Assembly: GCF_017745275.1 (NCBI RefSeq)
Contig: NZ_JAGHZS010000009.1
Coordinates: 248,001-312,000, forward strand
Direction: 5' to 3'
Source: Chitinophaga sp.
Lineage (GTDB): Bacteria; Bacteroidota; Bacteroidia; Chitinophagales; Chitinophagaceae
Length of the DNA: 64,000 nucleotides
This document shows, one piece after another, positions 1-10,633 of the stretch. The position numbers and the translations under genes were made by a program. Each line of letters opens with the position of its first letter. The stretch's first letter is position 1. A model generated the notes under the pieces. It did no database searches. It worked only from the letters and a program-made list of their open reading frames with translations, and was not told the DNA's origin.

Positions 1-52
1 TCAACATAGCTGCTACCAGTAACACTTTTATAGGTAAACGAAGTGTTGTCAT
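1..52 (-). CDS. N-terminus of a truncated exported protein (MTTLRLPIKVLLVAAML...), possibly the SusD partner of the adjacent SusC
   Basis: Reverse complement of 1-52 reads ATG ACA ACA CTT CGT TTA CCT ATA AAA GTG TTA CTG GTA GCA GCT ATG TTG, a signal-peptide-like start directly downstream of the SusC stop; runs off the window. Confidence 0.5.
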   Translation of the reverse strand, partial: MTTLRLPIKVLLVAAML

Positions 53-62
53 GTAGAATATT

Positions 63-2960
63 TTAAAAATCTGCAGTGATGCCAATGGTGAAAGTGCGGG
101 GTAACGGTTGCGCATATCCGCTGCTGTAACCAAAGTAGTCTACCAGCGATGGATCGCCACCAGTATACGGCGACCAGGTAAATACATTGGACGCGGTTAC
201 ATAAGCCTGCAGCTTGCGCAGGGCGGTGCCTTTCACAAAACCATATCCTGCCAGATCGTGTTTCAGCGTAAGCGCCTGCAGCTTCAGCCAGGAGGCTTTT
301 TCATAAAACAATGTTTGCTCCGGCTGGTAAGGTTTTACCAGGCTCCAGGGATTGTAACGCGGATACTTATCTGCATTTGGAATCTGTTGCCAGAAGGTAA
401 CTTCTTTCACACCCGCCAGGCCTTCTGCGCCTTCGCGGTTGGCAAAGTCGAAACGATTCGCTACAGCACTGTTCAGCAGTTGGTTGCCCAGTGCATAAGA
501 AAACGAAACATCCAGGGTCCATTTTTTATAACGAAGGGTGTTATTCCATCCACCACGCAGCGGCGGTGTGATATGTCCCTGCATCACGCGGTCTTTATCA
601 TCAATCACATAATCGCCGTTTACATCCTTCCAGCGCGGATCGCCGGCATGCAGCGTCAGGCCATTATAAGTAAGCGGTTTCCCTCTGTCGGATACCGGGA
701 TTTCATTATCATTTTTGTAGATGCCCTCATTTTGTAACAGCCAGAATTGATCTATCGGTTTACCCACTTCAAGATGACGTTGTCCATAGTTAATGCTGCT
801 AAGGCCTTCCGGTAACTCCAGCAGTTTATTGCGGTTGTATGACATGATGATGCCGGTAGACCAATACAGGTCATCCGACAACCTGAAATTTCCCTGCAGC
901 CCCAGCTCAATACCACTGTTGCGCACACCCATTCCATTCACTATTTTATTGGAAAACCCGTAGGTGGCATCTACCGGAACCGCTATCAGCAATCCTTTGC
1001 TGGTACGGGAATAAGCGGTTAATGAAGCATTGAAATGTTTAAAGGCAGTAGCGGTTACGCCTACACTGAGATGTTCATCATAAGGCGATTTTATACCACC
1101 ACCCGTGTAGCCGTCGCCGTAAGGCATGCCTAACGTTGGCATAGAGGCATAGGTAGAAACTTTTCCGGCGCCGGTCCAGCCGATGCCTACGGTATAATAA
1201 GGTCCGTAACCATACATGTCTTCCGCCAGCATCCTGGCCGTACGACCCGCGCTAACATTGAGCTGCAGCGCATCAATAGCACCAGCGGTATGCAGCCAGT
1301 TTTCTTTCTTCATATCCCAACCCAGCGATACTACCGGTGAAATACTCCACCAGTAACCATTGCCGAAGAAAGAAGAACCATCGCTGCGTAAAGAAGCAGT
1401 GGCACTATATTTATCCAGCCATTTATAAGATGCATTGCCATAAAAAGATAAGGTGCGCTGCCGCTGGTAATCTTTATACGGATACGTTAATTCTTTGCCA
1501 TGTGTGATCCAGAAAGAGCTGTCCGTGCTGACTTCGGGTATCTTGATAAAATCAGAAGGGCCGCGGTAAGCACGCATATAATCATATTTCAACTGGTCTT
1601 CCTCCAATGTTTGTCCTACCTGTAGGTGTAATTCCTTTCTATCGTAGGCGAGGAAGTTATTCCAGCGCAGCCGCCTGTTAACACCGGTAAAGAGCGAGTT
1701 ATAACTATTGCCATCATTCACCGAGGCCGGCACAAACAGGTCGCGGTTATTATCGTTGTAATCAATAGATCCCTGTGTATGTATGCTCAGGGTACGCCAC
1801 AACCGGTATTTTACATCAATAATCGCCTGGGCCGCATTCGCGAGGTTCCGGTCTACACTGCCATCCAGGAGTTGATAGTATTGTTGCAGATAGTATTTAT
1901 TCGGTGATAACGGGTACTGTTGGTTGGTATAATATTCTTCTTCCGCGAGGCGATCGAGTATATTATTATTACGGTTACGCTTTGCGGTTAGTGCCTGCAC
2001 ATAAGTGTTGATAGTGAGTTGTTCAACAGGTATAATGCTCATATCATAAAACACATTATACCGGTGCAACGCGCTGTGATCGGCTACCCCATTCTCTGTA
2101 CGTTCACCTACTCCGAAGCGGAAACTGGCGCGGTTAGTACCACCTGCGATGCTCAGTCCTACGCCATGCTGGAAGGCATTTCGATAGTAAATATCATCCC
2201 AGTTAGCGGGACCAAAATAAAGCGACCGCGTAGAGTCGGCGAGATAAGCCGGGAAATTTTTCCACTGGGCGGGTGTGGCATACTGGTTATAAAATGGCAG
2301 CAACAAATCGCGCTGGTAGCTGCCATTAGCGGTGTTGATGGCTGGTTTCACCGCCACGCCACCATACAGGTTTACACCAATATGATACTTGCCTGTTTCC
2401 GGATCCGTAGTAGTAATCACAATGGCGCCATTAGCGGCTTTACTGCCGTAAATCGCCACTGCTTCGGGACCTTTGAGTACGTGTACTTCCTGGATATTGT
2501 TCATATCCGGTAACGCATCTACTTCAATCCCGCTGCCGATGTCTGTAAAATCAGACGATTTAATACGCAGGGCATAGGGATTATTGCTGCTGATTAAAGG
2601 CACCCCGTTTACTACGTACATGGGACGGTTGCTGTACACATCTTTGTACTGCCCTATGGGTGTTGCCAGGCCACGGATAACGGGCAATGGCGCTACACCC
2701 GGTTCGCCGGAATTACGCATCACACTTACACCGGCAATCCTGCCCTCCAGCAGTTGCCCGGTGTACATATATGGTAATGCCCTGACGGTACGATAAGGCA
2801 GCGTATCTTTTCCCTGTGGAAAGAAGGCGGTATTCTTCCACACCGTACGCTTATACAAAGAATCAGCGGGTGTTTGCCGGGCGTTAACGGCCTGCGTCCG
2901 GAGCATTCCTGCCAGTAGTAGTAAGATACTGAGCCGGTTAAAAGGTAAAGGTGAAATCAT
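63..2960 (-). CDS. SusC/RagA-family TonB-linked outer membrane protein without an evident N-terminal carboxypeptidase-regulatory domain
   Basis: 965 aa; plug motifs (GQLLEGRIAGVSVMRNSGEPG, YVVNGVPL, VLKGPEAVAIYGSKAANGAIVITT) and a C-terminal aromatic beta-strand (PRTFTIGITADF). Confidence 0.93.
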   Translation of the reverse strand: MISPLPFNRLSILLLLAGMLRTQAVNARQTPADSLYKRTVWKNTAFFPQGKDTLPYRTVRALPYMYTGQLLEGRIAGVSVMRNSGEPGVAPLPVIRGLATPIGQYKDVYSNRPMYVVNGVPLISSNNPYALRIKSSDFTDIGSGIEVDALPDMNNIQEVHVLKGPEAVAIYGSKAANGAIVITTTDPETGKYHIGVNLYGGVAVKPAINTANGSYQRDLLLPFYNQYATPAQWKNFPAYLADSTRSLYFGPANWDDIYYRNAFQHGVGLSIAGGTNRASFRFGVGERTENGVADHSALHRYNVFYDMSIIPVEQLTINTYVQALTAKRNRNNNILDRLAEEEYYTNQQYPLSPNKYYLQQYYQLLDGSVDRNLANAAQAIIDVKYRLWRTLSIHTQGSIDYNDNNRDLFVPASVNDGNSYNSLFTGVNRRLRWNNFLAYDRKELHLQVGQTLEEDQLKYDYMRAYRGPSDFIKIPEVSTDSSFWITHGKELTYPYKDYQRQRTLSFYGNASYKWLDKYSATASLRSDGSSFFGNGYWWSISPVVSLGWDMKKENWLHTAGAIDALQLNVSAGRTARMLAEDMYGYGPYYTVGIGWTGAGKVSTYASMPTLGMPYGDGYTGGGIKSPYDEHLSVGVTATAFKHFNASLTAYSRTSKGLLIAVPVDATYGFSNKIVNGMGVRNSGIELGLQGNFRLSDDLYWSTGIIMSYNRNKLLELPEGLSSINYGQRHLEVGKPIDQFWLLQNEGIYKNDNEIPVSDRGKPLTYNGLTLHAGDPRWKDVNGDYVIDDKDRVMQGHITPPLRGGWNNTLRYKKWTLDVSFSYALGNQLLNSAVANRFDFANREGAEGLAGVKEVTFWQQIPNADKYPRYNPWSLVKPYQPEQTLFYEKASWLKLQALTLKHDLAGYGFVKGTALRKLQAYVTASNVFTWSPYTGGDPSLVDYFGYSSGYAQPLPRTFTIGITADF

Positions 2961-3256
2961 CAGGCTACATAAAATTTATCCGGTATAAAAAAATGTAAAT
3001 GCAATAACAGGCCAGGCAGGCCCCGCCAGGGCGGAGTCAGTCACTATCGCGTTATGTAAAATTCTAACTGTTTAAATATTGTTCACTGTCCGCTTGATTG
3101 ATAAAAACCAGGTCGATATATAAGGGAGACAGATTTTTACAAATACCCCCAAAAGGGAATTAAAATATTTTTCGATGACCCGGAAAAAAAGGGGCACATT
3201 CGCCGCAAGGGGAGATCTTCGGCGGGTTTCCTCCGGAAAAAATGATGCAGATGACG

Positions 3257-4732
3257 CTATTGTTGTAATAACCACATCACGCCGTTAATATTATCGGCGC
3301 CGTTATATTGTCTTTGCAACGCTGCAGTAAGATGATCCAGGTTATCAATAGTTTCAGATGCGGGATAAATCCAGCGCCTGGGGATGAGACCATGATTTTG
3401 ATTAGCAGGACCTATTGCAAAAGCCGGGATACCGGTTCTGCGTTGATTATAAAATGCTTCCCAGCCCGACTGCTGAAAGAAGGCCAGGTATTTCTGTTGC
3501 AGGATCTGTGTGAACCCGGCTGCATTATTGCCGGCATATTGTAGCAGCGGCTGCGCAAGGTACTGCTCTATGCTCACCGCAGGTATTTCATAATATTGCA
3601 TATTGGCAGTAATACCAGCCCGATAATATGCGGCAGCATCTTTACCATTTACCCAACCCCGGTTAATGGCTTCTGCTATCGTAAAATTCACTTCCGGAAA
3701 TCCCAGCAACACGGTAGGATGCCCCACCGGGGAAGAGAACCAGTAACGGTAATCAGGCAACGAAAAATATCCTTTGCTGGCAGAATCATTCAACGCTCCC
3801 TGCAACGTGCCGGTAGATGCGCCCCTGTAAGCGTCGAAGTTATGCACGGCCATACTGTCATTGCCATTGATCGCCGCCGGCATACCTACTACCAATAAAC
3901 GCGGGTCCCGGAAAGTCTTTAACAGGTCTACGTAGGTAGCTCCCAGGGGATTACGTTTGGCGCTGGCTTCCGGTGTGAGCGAATAGGCGGGATAATAATT
4001 GCTCAACTCTGCCGTACTGTAAACAATTTCCAGGTTATCCGCATTACTTTCCGGCAAGGGCAATTGCAGGATGGCATTAAAATTTTCTTTTACTTTCAGT
4101 TCGGCATCACTGGCCTTATTACTCAAACTAATTAATACCCGCAGCCGGAAAGCATTCACTATTTTCTGCCACTGCTTCAGATTTCCTTTGAAGAAAAAAT
4201 CACCCTCGATACGGTAATTCCCGCTGCTGTTCAGCTTTGCCAATGTATCCTGCGATTGCTGCAACAATTGTAAACACTGCAGGTATACATCGCGTTGCGC
4301 ATCGTACACCGGCCGGTCTATTCCCTGTTCTGCCTTCATAGCCTCACTCATAGGAATATCACCTGTTTGCACCGTCATGTTGATATAAAACCAGGCCCGC
4401 ATAAAATCGGCCAATGCATAGTAAGGACGCATAGCATCAGTTCCGTTACGCCGCGCTTCTTTCACGAGCTGATCTACATTCCTGAGCACATTGTAATAAA
4501 AGCTGGCGGCGCCAAAACTATAGCTCTGGTTACCGTAATAGCTATACGTAATACAATGGTATTGGGAACTACGTTGCGCGTCACCCCAGGGCTGCACAAA
4601 CATCGATTGTGCAATACCGGAAAATATCACTCCCGGCTGGGCAATGGTTGCTTTATTGGGATTCTTACGGAGGTCTTCCATCTTCCCACAACCTGCCAGC
4701 AACAACAGTAATAACCAGGCGAAACGTTGCAT
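3257..4732 (-). CDS. SusD/RagB-like lipoprotein (SusD-like_2 type)
   Basis: 491 aa; lipobox LLLLLAGC, SusD-like start (KMEDLRKNPNKA), immediately after a SusC. Confidence 0.88.
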   Translation of the reverse strand: MQRFAWLLLLLLAGCGKMEDLRKNPNKATIAQPGVIFSGIAQSMFVQPWGDAQRSSQYHCITYSYYGNQSYSFGAASFYYNVLRNVDQLVKEARRNGTDAMRPYYALADFMRAWFYINMTVQTGDIPMSEAMKAEQGIDRPVYDAQRDVYLQCLQLLQQSQDTLAKLNSSGNYRIEGDFFFKGNLKQWQKIVNAFRLRVLISLSNKASDAELKVKENFNAILQLPLPESNADNLEIVYSTAELSNYYPAYSLTPEASAKRNPLGATYVDLLKTFRDPRLLVVGMPAAINGNDSMAVHNFDAYRGASTGTLQGALNDSASKGYFSLPDYRYWFSSPVGHPTVLLGFPEVNFTIAEAINRGWVNGKDAAAYYRAGITANMQYYEIPAVSIEQYLAQPLLQYAGNNAAGFTQILQQKYLAFFQQSGWEAFYNQRRTGIPAFAIGPANQNHGLIPRRWIYPASETIDNLDHLTAALQRQYNGADNINGVMWLLQQ

Positions 4733-4735
4733 AAG

Positions 4736-7700
4736 TCAGAATTTAATATTGAGATTAAAGCCAATACTCCTCATCGATGGTTCTTCCAATTCACTTTCTG
4801 AGCTATACGACCAGTGATCCATATCTATTTGTTTCAAGGGGGCAAAGTACACCAGGTTACGCATCACCACCGATACACTGGCGGCACTCAGTCCTTTTAT
4901 CTTTTTTATAACGGCCGGGGCTAAACGATAAGTAAAAGTCATCCCCCGCAACTTGAAATACGTTTTACTCTGGTACCTGCGCTCATCGGCAGTTTCATAA
5001 CTATTTGCCCAGTTTTGCTCCAGCACCGGCGTGGTATTCGGCGCAAATGTCCGGGTATCAGAAATCACTTTTCCATTAGCATCATACTTTACTTCCCCGC
5101 TCACCACTCTATCGCCAACGCCTATACGTGTACCTTTATAATTGGGATCATTGCGATGCAGCCAGTCCTGGTAACGGTATTCATTATCCGATTGCGGATG
5201 GGCACCCGACTGCCACATTTTATAATCCAGCAGGTTGAAAATTTTTCCTCCAAAGCTGCCATCAAATTCCAGGGTCAACGATATGTTTTTCCAGTTCAGC
5301 GTTTGGGTAGTTCCCATGATCCAGTCAGGGTTGGCATAGCCTCCAAATTTATACACCTGGTCATTGATGATGGGCGTACCGTCGCTGTGATACAGGATAG
5401 CGCCGGTAGCAGGATTTCTTTCAAAAGGATTAATAAACAATTGATCCACCCGTTCTCCCGGTTTTATGCGGATATAGTTGGCCAGCGAATCATATACCTT
5501 CCGGAGATAACTGATGTTGCTGCTCCAGTTTAACCCCATATTCCATGTGAGGTACCGGGTCTCCAGGGGCGTCGCCTCCAGTGTTAATTCCAGTCCCCTT
5601 CTTTCTGTCACCAGCCCGTTCACTTTCCGGTAACCATAGCCGGAGGTATTAGAGATAGATACATTAAAAATCTGGGGGCCGTCAATAGTTTTATAAGCCT
5701 GCGTTTTGAGCGACAAGCGGTTTTGCAGCAATCGTATATCCATTCCCAGCTCATACACAGTATGAAACTCGGGGCGGATATTTTTACTATACAGCACATT
5801 GTCGGCCGCATAATTGACGGAAGGGAAACCCTGCCAGGTAGTGCCTTTATCGTAGGTTTGTTCCAGGGAATAATTTTGTAAGATAGAAGATGTGAGCCCC
5901 TCTCCCAGCTTCGCTATGGAAGCCGATAGTTTCAGGAAAGTAATGGCTTTCGGAAATGGGATCACATCTGATAATACCGCACTTAAACTGGCCTGTGGAT
6001 AAAAATAGGTATCACGTTCCAAGGGCATACTGGAGTTGCGGTCTACCCGACCGGATACATCGAGAAACAGGAAATTTTTATAGCTCAGGTCTGTCATAAA
6101 AAAAGCGCTGAGCATTCGCCGGGCCGCGCGGTAATTGGTAGCATTATCAATGGCCTTTACGGAATTCTGAAGATTGTAGATGCCCGGCAGTACCAGTCCA
6201 CCTGAAGTATGTGCGCTGTTGCTCTCATAACGTATATTCTGCACATTGGCTCCCAACGTTGTTTTCCAGGCAAAGTTGGTATCCAGTCTGGCAGTATGAT
6301 TCAGCAACAGCGAGTTATTCACCTGGCTATACCGGTTACCGGATTCGGCGTAGGCGCCCACCTGGTAAAAATCGGCGCCGTAATACAATCCCGAAACAGG
6401 GTAGTTGGTATGCTGGTTAGTAAAGTACCCGTTATAGGCCGTTTTCAGCTGCATATCCAGGTGATCGTTCAACCGATAGGACAAGGTAGTGTAACCGGTT
6501 AATACATCCTTATAAAAGGCCTTTTCATATTCATATGCATTGAACCAGGGATTATTATAGCGGGTATATTCCACCCATCGTTGTTGCGTGCCTTCTCTGC
6601 CCGGATACCAGTATTGCCGGAGATGGGGATCCCGGATATCAAAATTGCTGCCACCCCAGATGAGCAGTTCGTAAATCGGGCTTTCAGGTCCGTATGAAAT
6701 CTGCGGATAGTTAGGCGCGTACTGTTTGTTGTACGACACCTGTGCTTCCACCCGGGCTTTTTTTCCCAGCATATATCCACCGGATAACATAGCAGTGGTG
6801 ATACCCAGATGTGTGTTGGGAATACTGCCCCGCTGATTCATTTGGGTAACGGAGAGGCGGAAATCGCCTTCTCCATTGTTGCCGGTTACTGCGATGTTAT
6901 TCGTAGCCAGGATGCCGGTACGAAGGAAGTGTTCCAGGTTATGTTCATTTTTAGATACCCATGGCAGCGGGACCAGTTGCCCGTTGGCATCGCGTGGACT
7001 ATCCCACTGGGTGATCAGCTGACCTTCAAACCTGGGCCCCCAGAGGTTATAGTCGTAGTCGTAGGTACCACCACCTTTTCCATCTACGAAGGCGTATTTA
7101 AAATAGTCGCCGGGACCGTAACTATGCTGTGCATGGGGCATGGCTACAGCGCTACCCTGCAGTTCCGTAGTGGAGTTAATGGATACTTCAAAGCCCCGTC
7201 TGCCGCTACTACCTTTTTTTGTAGTGACCTGGATCACGCCACGTGCGCCTTCCTGTCCGTACAACGCAGCGGCAGCAGCGCTTTTGAGCACCACCATGGA
7301 AGCAATATCTTCTATGTTAATATCCCAGGAGTCAGAATTTACGGGTACCCCATCTACTACAATGAGGGGTTGTTTCCCCCGGAGATAGAGTTGCGGATCA
7401 TTGTACAGGTAGCGGGAATTGCTGACGGCCAGGCCGGCTACTTTACCAAAGAGGGAGCTGTAGGCGTTGGCTTCACGGGCCTTCACCATTTCAGTGCCTT
7501 CAATTTTTATTTCCTGGAGGGCATAACCAACAGCGCGGGAATCTTTTCGTATGCCCATTGCCGTGATCATCACCTCGTGCAGGTCCTTAATACGTTCCGG
7601 TGCTGTATTTTGCCGGGAGGTGTCTGTTGCTGCAGCAGAAGGGGCCGCCGCAGCAATCACCACGAGCTTATTGTCGAGGATACGGTAGGTCAGCGAATCC

Positions 7701-7936
7701 CCGAGCAACCGGTGAAGGGCGGCAGCCAGCGTTACATGCCGTACTTTCAGGCTCACCGGCGCAACAGGCAGCAACCGGCTGTTATACAGAAAGTGGTATC
7801 CACTCTTTTCTTCCATGGCGGTCAGTACTTTTTCCATACGGACCTGTTTGAACGAAAAGCTGAATTTCTGCTGTCCCGTGGCATAGTTGGTTACCAGCAT
7901 AGCTATGAGCATGCAAATCACTATAAGCGACTTCAT
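4736..7936 (-). CDS. SusC/RagA-family TonB-linked outer membrane protein with N-terminal STN domain
   Basis: 1066 aa; STN-like FSFKQVRMEKVLTAMEEKSGYHFLYNSRLLP, plug domain with IVVDGVPVNSDSWDINIEDIASMVVLKSAAAAALYGQEGARGVIQVTTKKG. Confidence 0.94.
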   Translation of the reverse strand: MKSLIVICMLIAMLVTNYATGQQKFSFSFKQVRMEKVLTAMEEKSGYHFLYNSRLLPVAPVSLKVRHVTLAAALHRLLGDSLTYRILDNKLVVIAAAAPSAAATDTSRQNTAPERIKDLHEVMITAMGIRKDSRAVGYALQEIKIEGTEMVKAREANAYSSLFGKVAGLAVSNSRYLYNDPQLYLRGKQPLIVVDGVPVNSDSWDINIEDIASMVVLKSAAAAALYGQEGARGVIQVTTKKGSSGRRGFEVSINSTTELQGSAVAMPHAQHSYGPGDYFKYAFVDGKGGGTYDYDYNLWGPRFEGQLITQWDSPRDANGQLVPLPWVSKNEHNLEHFLRTGILATNNIAVTGNNGEGDFRLSVTQMNQRGSIPNTHLGITTAMLSGGYMLGKKARVEAQVSYNKQYAPNYPQISYGPESPIYELLIWGGSNFDIRDPHLRQYWYPGREGTQQRWVEYTRYNNPWFNAYEYEKAFYKDVLTGYTTLSYRLNDHLDMQLKTAYNGYFTNQHTNYPVSGLYYGADFYQVGAYAESGNRYSQVNNSLLLNHTARLDTNFAWKTTLGANVQNIRYESNSAHTSGGLVLPGIYNLQNSVKAIDNATNYRAARRMLSAFFMTDLSYKNFLFLDVSGRVDRNSSMPLERDTYFYPQASLSAVLSDVIPFPKAITFLKLSASIAKLGEGLTSSILQNYSLEQTYDKGTTWQGFPSVNYAADNVLYSKNIRPEFHTVYELGMDIRLLQNRLSLKTQAYKTIDGPQIFNVSISNTSGYGYRKVNGLVTERRGLELTLEATPLETRYLTWNMGLNWSSNISYLRKVYDSLANYIRIKPGERVDQLFINPFERNPATGAILYHSDGTPIINDQVYKFGGYANPDWIMGTTQTLNWKNISLTLEFDGSFGGKIFNLLDYKMWQSGAHPQSDNEYRYQDWLHRNDPNYKGTRIGVGDRVVSGEVKYDANGKVISDTRTFAPNTTPVLEQNWANSYETADERRYQSKTYFKLRGMTFTYRLAPAVIKKIKGLSAASVSVVMRNLVYFAPLKQIDMDHWSYSSESELEEPSMRSIGFNLNIKF

Positions 7937-7960
7937 ATCTGAACGCGGTTGGGATAATTA

Positions 7961-9016
7961 TCACCCTGCTTTCTTAATATATATTTCTGATCCTGATTGA
8001 TAAAACGTAAATGGTGTTGCAATTTGCAGGGCTTTCAATGCCTCTGTTACATTCTCTTTCTGGAAGACGCCGTTGAATAACTCTTTTTCAAGGGAAGCGT
8101 CCTGTATATGAATATTCACATTGTACCAGCGTTCCATTTCTTTTGACAACGCGGCAAATGTTTTATTCTTAAATATAAGTTGGTTGTGTATCCAGGCGGT
8201 TTCATCACAGGAGTTGCCGTTAGCGAAAGCGGCTACCGTCATGGGTTGCTGTTGGAGGCTGTCTGGAGCAGTAGCCGACCAGGCCGTTACTTTTTGTCCG
8301 GGTACCAGTTGCAGGGGCTCCGGTTGCCTCGTAGTAGCTACGGCTACTTTACCAGACAGCAGTACCAGCTCCAGCTGCTGATCTTCCGTATAGGCTTTCA
8401 CGTTAAAGGTGGTCCCCAATACCTGCACCGTCATATTGCCGGCATGTACAATAAATGGTTGTTGTTCCTGCTGACTTACCGTGAAGAAGGCTTCTCCCTG
8501 GAGAAATACTTCCCGTTTGCCATGTGCGAATCCGTCGCCGTAGCTCAAACGGCTGCTGCTGTTGAGCCAAACCGTGGTACCATCAGGTAGCTGCACACTG
8601 GAGCGGGCGCCCTTGCGCATTACGATGGTATTACTTTCGGGATGGGGAATATTATTTTTTATCGGAGATGGACGGAATATAAAAGTGGCGGCAATAACCA
8701 CGGCAGCTAACACCGCGGCGGCGATCATCCAGCGGGGGAAAAAGCGGGTCACTTTACCGGTTGGGGGCAGGGTGTCGGCAGGCGTTGCCTCCGGTGCAGT
8801 TTCCGGTGCATTCATGGCAGCTTCCAGTGCGGCCCAGCTATTGCCGGCCCATTCCCCGCTGTTAGCGGGGGGCACTGATTGTGTTGCATTAACCACCTCC
8901 ATCACAAAACCATCTTCAGGATGGTCTTTCAGCCATTGCTGCAGTTCCTGCAACTCGGCTTCTGTGGCCTCTCCTGAAATTTTCCTGGCTAATAATAAAT
9001 CGATTCTTTCTTCCAT
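7961..9016 (-). CDS. FecR-family anti-sigma factor
   Basis: ORF 7961-9064; likely start at MEERIDLLL. FecR signature (RKGARSSVQLPDGTTVWLNSSSRLSYGDGF), one TM segment, C-terminal DUF4974-like region. Confidence 0.92.
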   Translation of the reverse strand: MEERIDLLLARKISGEATEAELQELQQWLKDHPEDGFVMEVVNATQSVPPANSGEWAGNSWAALEAAMNAPETAPEATPADTLPPTGKVTRFFPRWMIAAAVLAAVVIAATFIFRPSPIKNNIPHPESNTIVMRKGARSSVQLPDGTTVWLNSSSRLSYGDGFAHGKREVFLQGEAFFTVSQQEQQPFIVHAGNMTVQVLGTTFNVKAYTEDQQLELVLLSGKVAVATTRQPEPLQLVPGQKVTAWSATAPDSLQQQPMTVAAFANGNSCDETAWIHNQLIFKNKTFAALSKEMERWYNVNIHIQDASLEKELFNGVFQKENVTEALKALQIATPFTFYQSGSEIYIKKAG

Positions 9017-9070
9017 TAATGTAGTTACTGTATCAAGGACACCGTTTTCGGCAAAAACCCCCAAAAGGAT

Positions 9071-9643
9071 TTATAATTTGGACAATTGCCCCGCTTTCCG
9101 CTGTTCACCGGTGCAAAGATATATTTCCGCGCTGATTTTCCGGATGGCGATAGTGAGCTGATTCTCTACCGTTTTAATAGATAGGTTCAGTATTTCCGCT
9201 ACTTCCCGGTATTTAAGTCCATCTTCTTTGATCATTTTAAAGATAACCTGGCATTTGGGCGGGAGACTGGCAACCGCGCCTTCAATACGTTTACGCAGTT
9301 CCGCGGTGATGAGCTGCTGTTCCGGATCCGTGGTAAACTCCAGCGATACTTCCGGTACCGTGTCAATATCCACATGTTGCCAATCTTTATTGCGGCTAAA
9401 ATAACTGGAGATGCCATTGCGTACGCCTACATACAGATATACACGGAGATTCGCTATTTCATGAATACGCTGCCGCGAACGCCACAGGTTCATGAATACA
9501 TCGTTCACCACTTCTTCCGCAATAAATTTGCTTTTTATGTACACAAATGCGAAGTCGAGCAGCTGTGGCGCATGTGCCAGGTAAAATTCCCGGAAAGCCA
9601 CCTGGTCACCTTCGTACTGAATACGACGCAACAAATCATCCAT
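9071..9643 (-). CDS. RNA polymerase ECF sigma-70 factor, FecI-like
   Basis: ORF to 9682; likely start MDDLLRRIQYEGD; sigma region 2 (AEEVVNDVFMNLWRSR) and region 4 (KYREVAEILNLSIKTVENQLTIAIRKI). Confidence 0.92.
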   Translation of the reverse strand: MDDLLRRIQYEGDQVAFREFYLAHAPQLLDFAFVYIKSKFIAEEVVNDVFMNLWRSRQRIHEIANLRVYLYVGVRNGISSYFSRNKDWQHVDIDTVPEVSLEFTTDPEQQLITAELRKRIEGAVASLPPKCQVIFKMIKEDGLKYREVAEILNLSIKTVENQLTIAIRKISAEIYLCTGEQRKAGQLSKL

Positions 9644-9823
9644 AGCGATTGATAAAAATTCTGGTCTACACAATATAAGCATGCTCCGCCAACTTTTTAC
9701 AATATTTTATTCGCCCCTCCCGGAAGCCATGCGGGCGCATATTACGTTATACTTGCCGCTTTTTCTTAATTTTAATGTTTTCTTATTTTTAATATTTCCT
9801 GCAACACCTAAACCCGGCGCGAT

Positions 9824-10558
9824 ATGAAAGAGAACAAATACGATGACCCGGCTTTCTTCGGCCGTTACAGCCAGATGGCCCGCTCCGTGGACGGATTAAA
9901 TGCCGCGGGAGAATGGCAAACTTTCCGTGCTATGTTGCCCGCCCTGCGTGATACCAGCGTACTGGACCTGGGCTGTGGCTTCGGCTGGCATTGCCGCTAT
10001 GCACGGGAACAACAGGCCGCCATTGTGGTAGGCGTAGATATTTCAGAGAAAATGCTGGAACGGGCCAGGCAAACAACACCCGATCCAGCTGTCACCTATA
10101 TACAACAAGCCATAGAAGATATTGATTTTGCCGCAGGCTCCTTTGATGTGGTAATCAGTTCCCTTGCATTACATTACGTAGCCGCTTACGACGTTGTATG
10201 CCGCAAGGTGTTTAACTGCCTGCATTCCGGTGGCTCGTTTGTATTATCGGTAGAACACCCCGTGTTTACCTGCAATGCGGCGCAGGACTGGTACTACGAT
10301 GATGCCGGCGCCCGCCTCCACTGGCCGGTGGATCACTACCAGGCAGAAGGTATGCGCCAAACCCGGTTCCTGGATACAGACGTGGTAAAGTATCACCGCA
10401 CCGCAGCTACCTGGGTGAATACCCTCCTGGATGCAGGATTCCGCATCCGCCATCTCTCAGAGCCACAACCCACCCCGGAGATACTGGCGCAATATCCGGA
10501 GATGCGCGACGAAACCCGGCGCCCCATTTTCCTGATGATAGCAGCCGACAAACCATAA
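9824..10558 (+). CDS. class I SAM-dependent methyltransferase
   Basis: 244 aa; motif I VLDLGCGFGWHCRYAREQ, GVDISEKMLERAR. Confidence 0.92.
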   Translation: MKENKYDDPAFFGRYSQMARSVDGLNAAGEWQTFRAMLPALRDTSVLDLGCGFGWHCRYAREQQAAIVVGVDISEKMLERARQTTPDPAVTYIQQAIEDIDFAAGSFDVVISSLALHYVAAYDVVCRKVFNCLHSGGSFVLSVEHPVFTCNAAQDWYYDDAGARLHWPVDHYQAEGMRQTRFLDTDVVKYHRTAATWVNTLLDAGFRIRHLSEPQPTPEILAQYPEMRDETRRPIFLMIAADKP

Positions 10559-10633
10559 GAATCCCTTCTTCCTAAAAAAATAACCTGTTTAATACCAAAT
10601 GGTATATTTTTATACCGGTAAAGTGCAGCGTAT

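Noticed and set aside
108-737. 209-aa plus-strand ORF opposite SusC, and similar ones at 2019-2513, 44926-45585 and 47010-47645
   Set aside because: Antisense shadows of long conserved genes; no family signature.
3072-3275. 67-aa minus-strand ORF between SusD and SusC
   Set aside because: Overlaps the SusD 3' end and intergenic DNA; no signal peptide or family features.
6809-7942. 377-aa plus-strand ORF opposite the STN-containing SusC
   Set aside because: Fully antisense to a well-supported SusC, no recognisable domain, low-complexity composition typical of a codon-shadow ORF.
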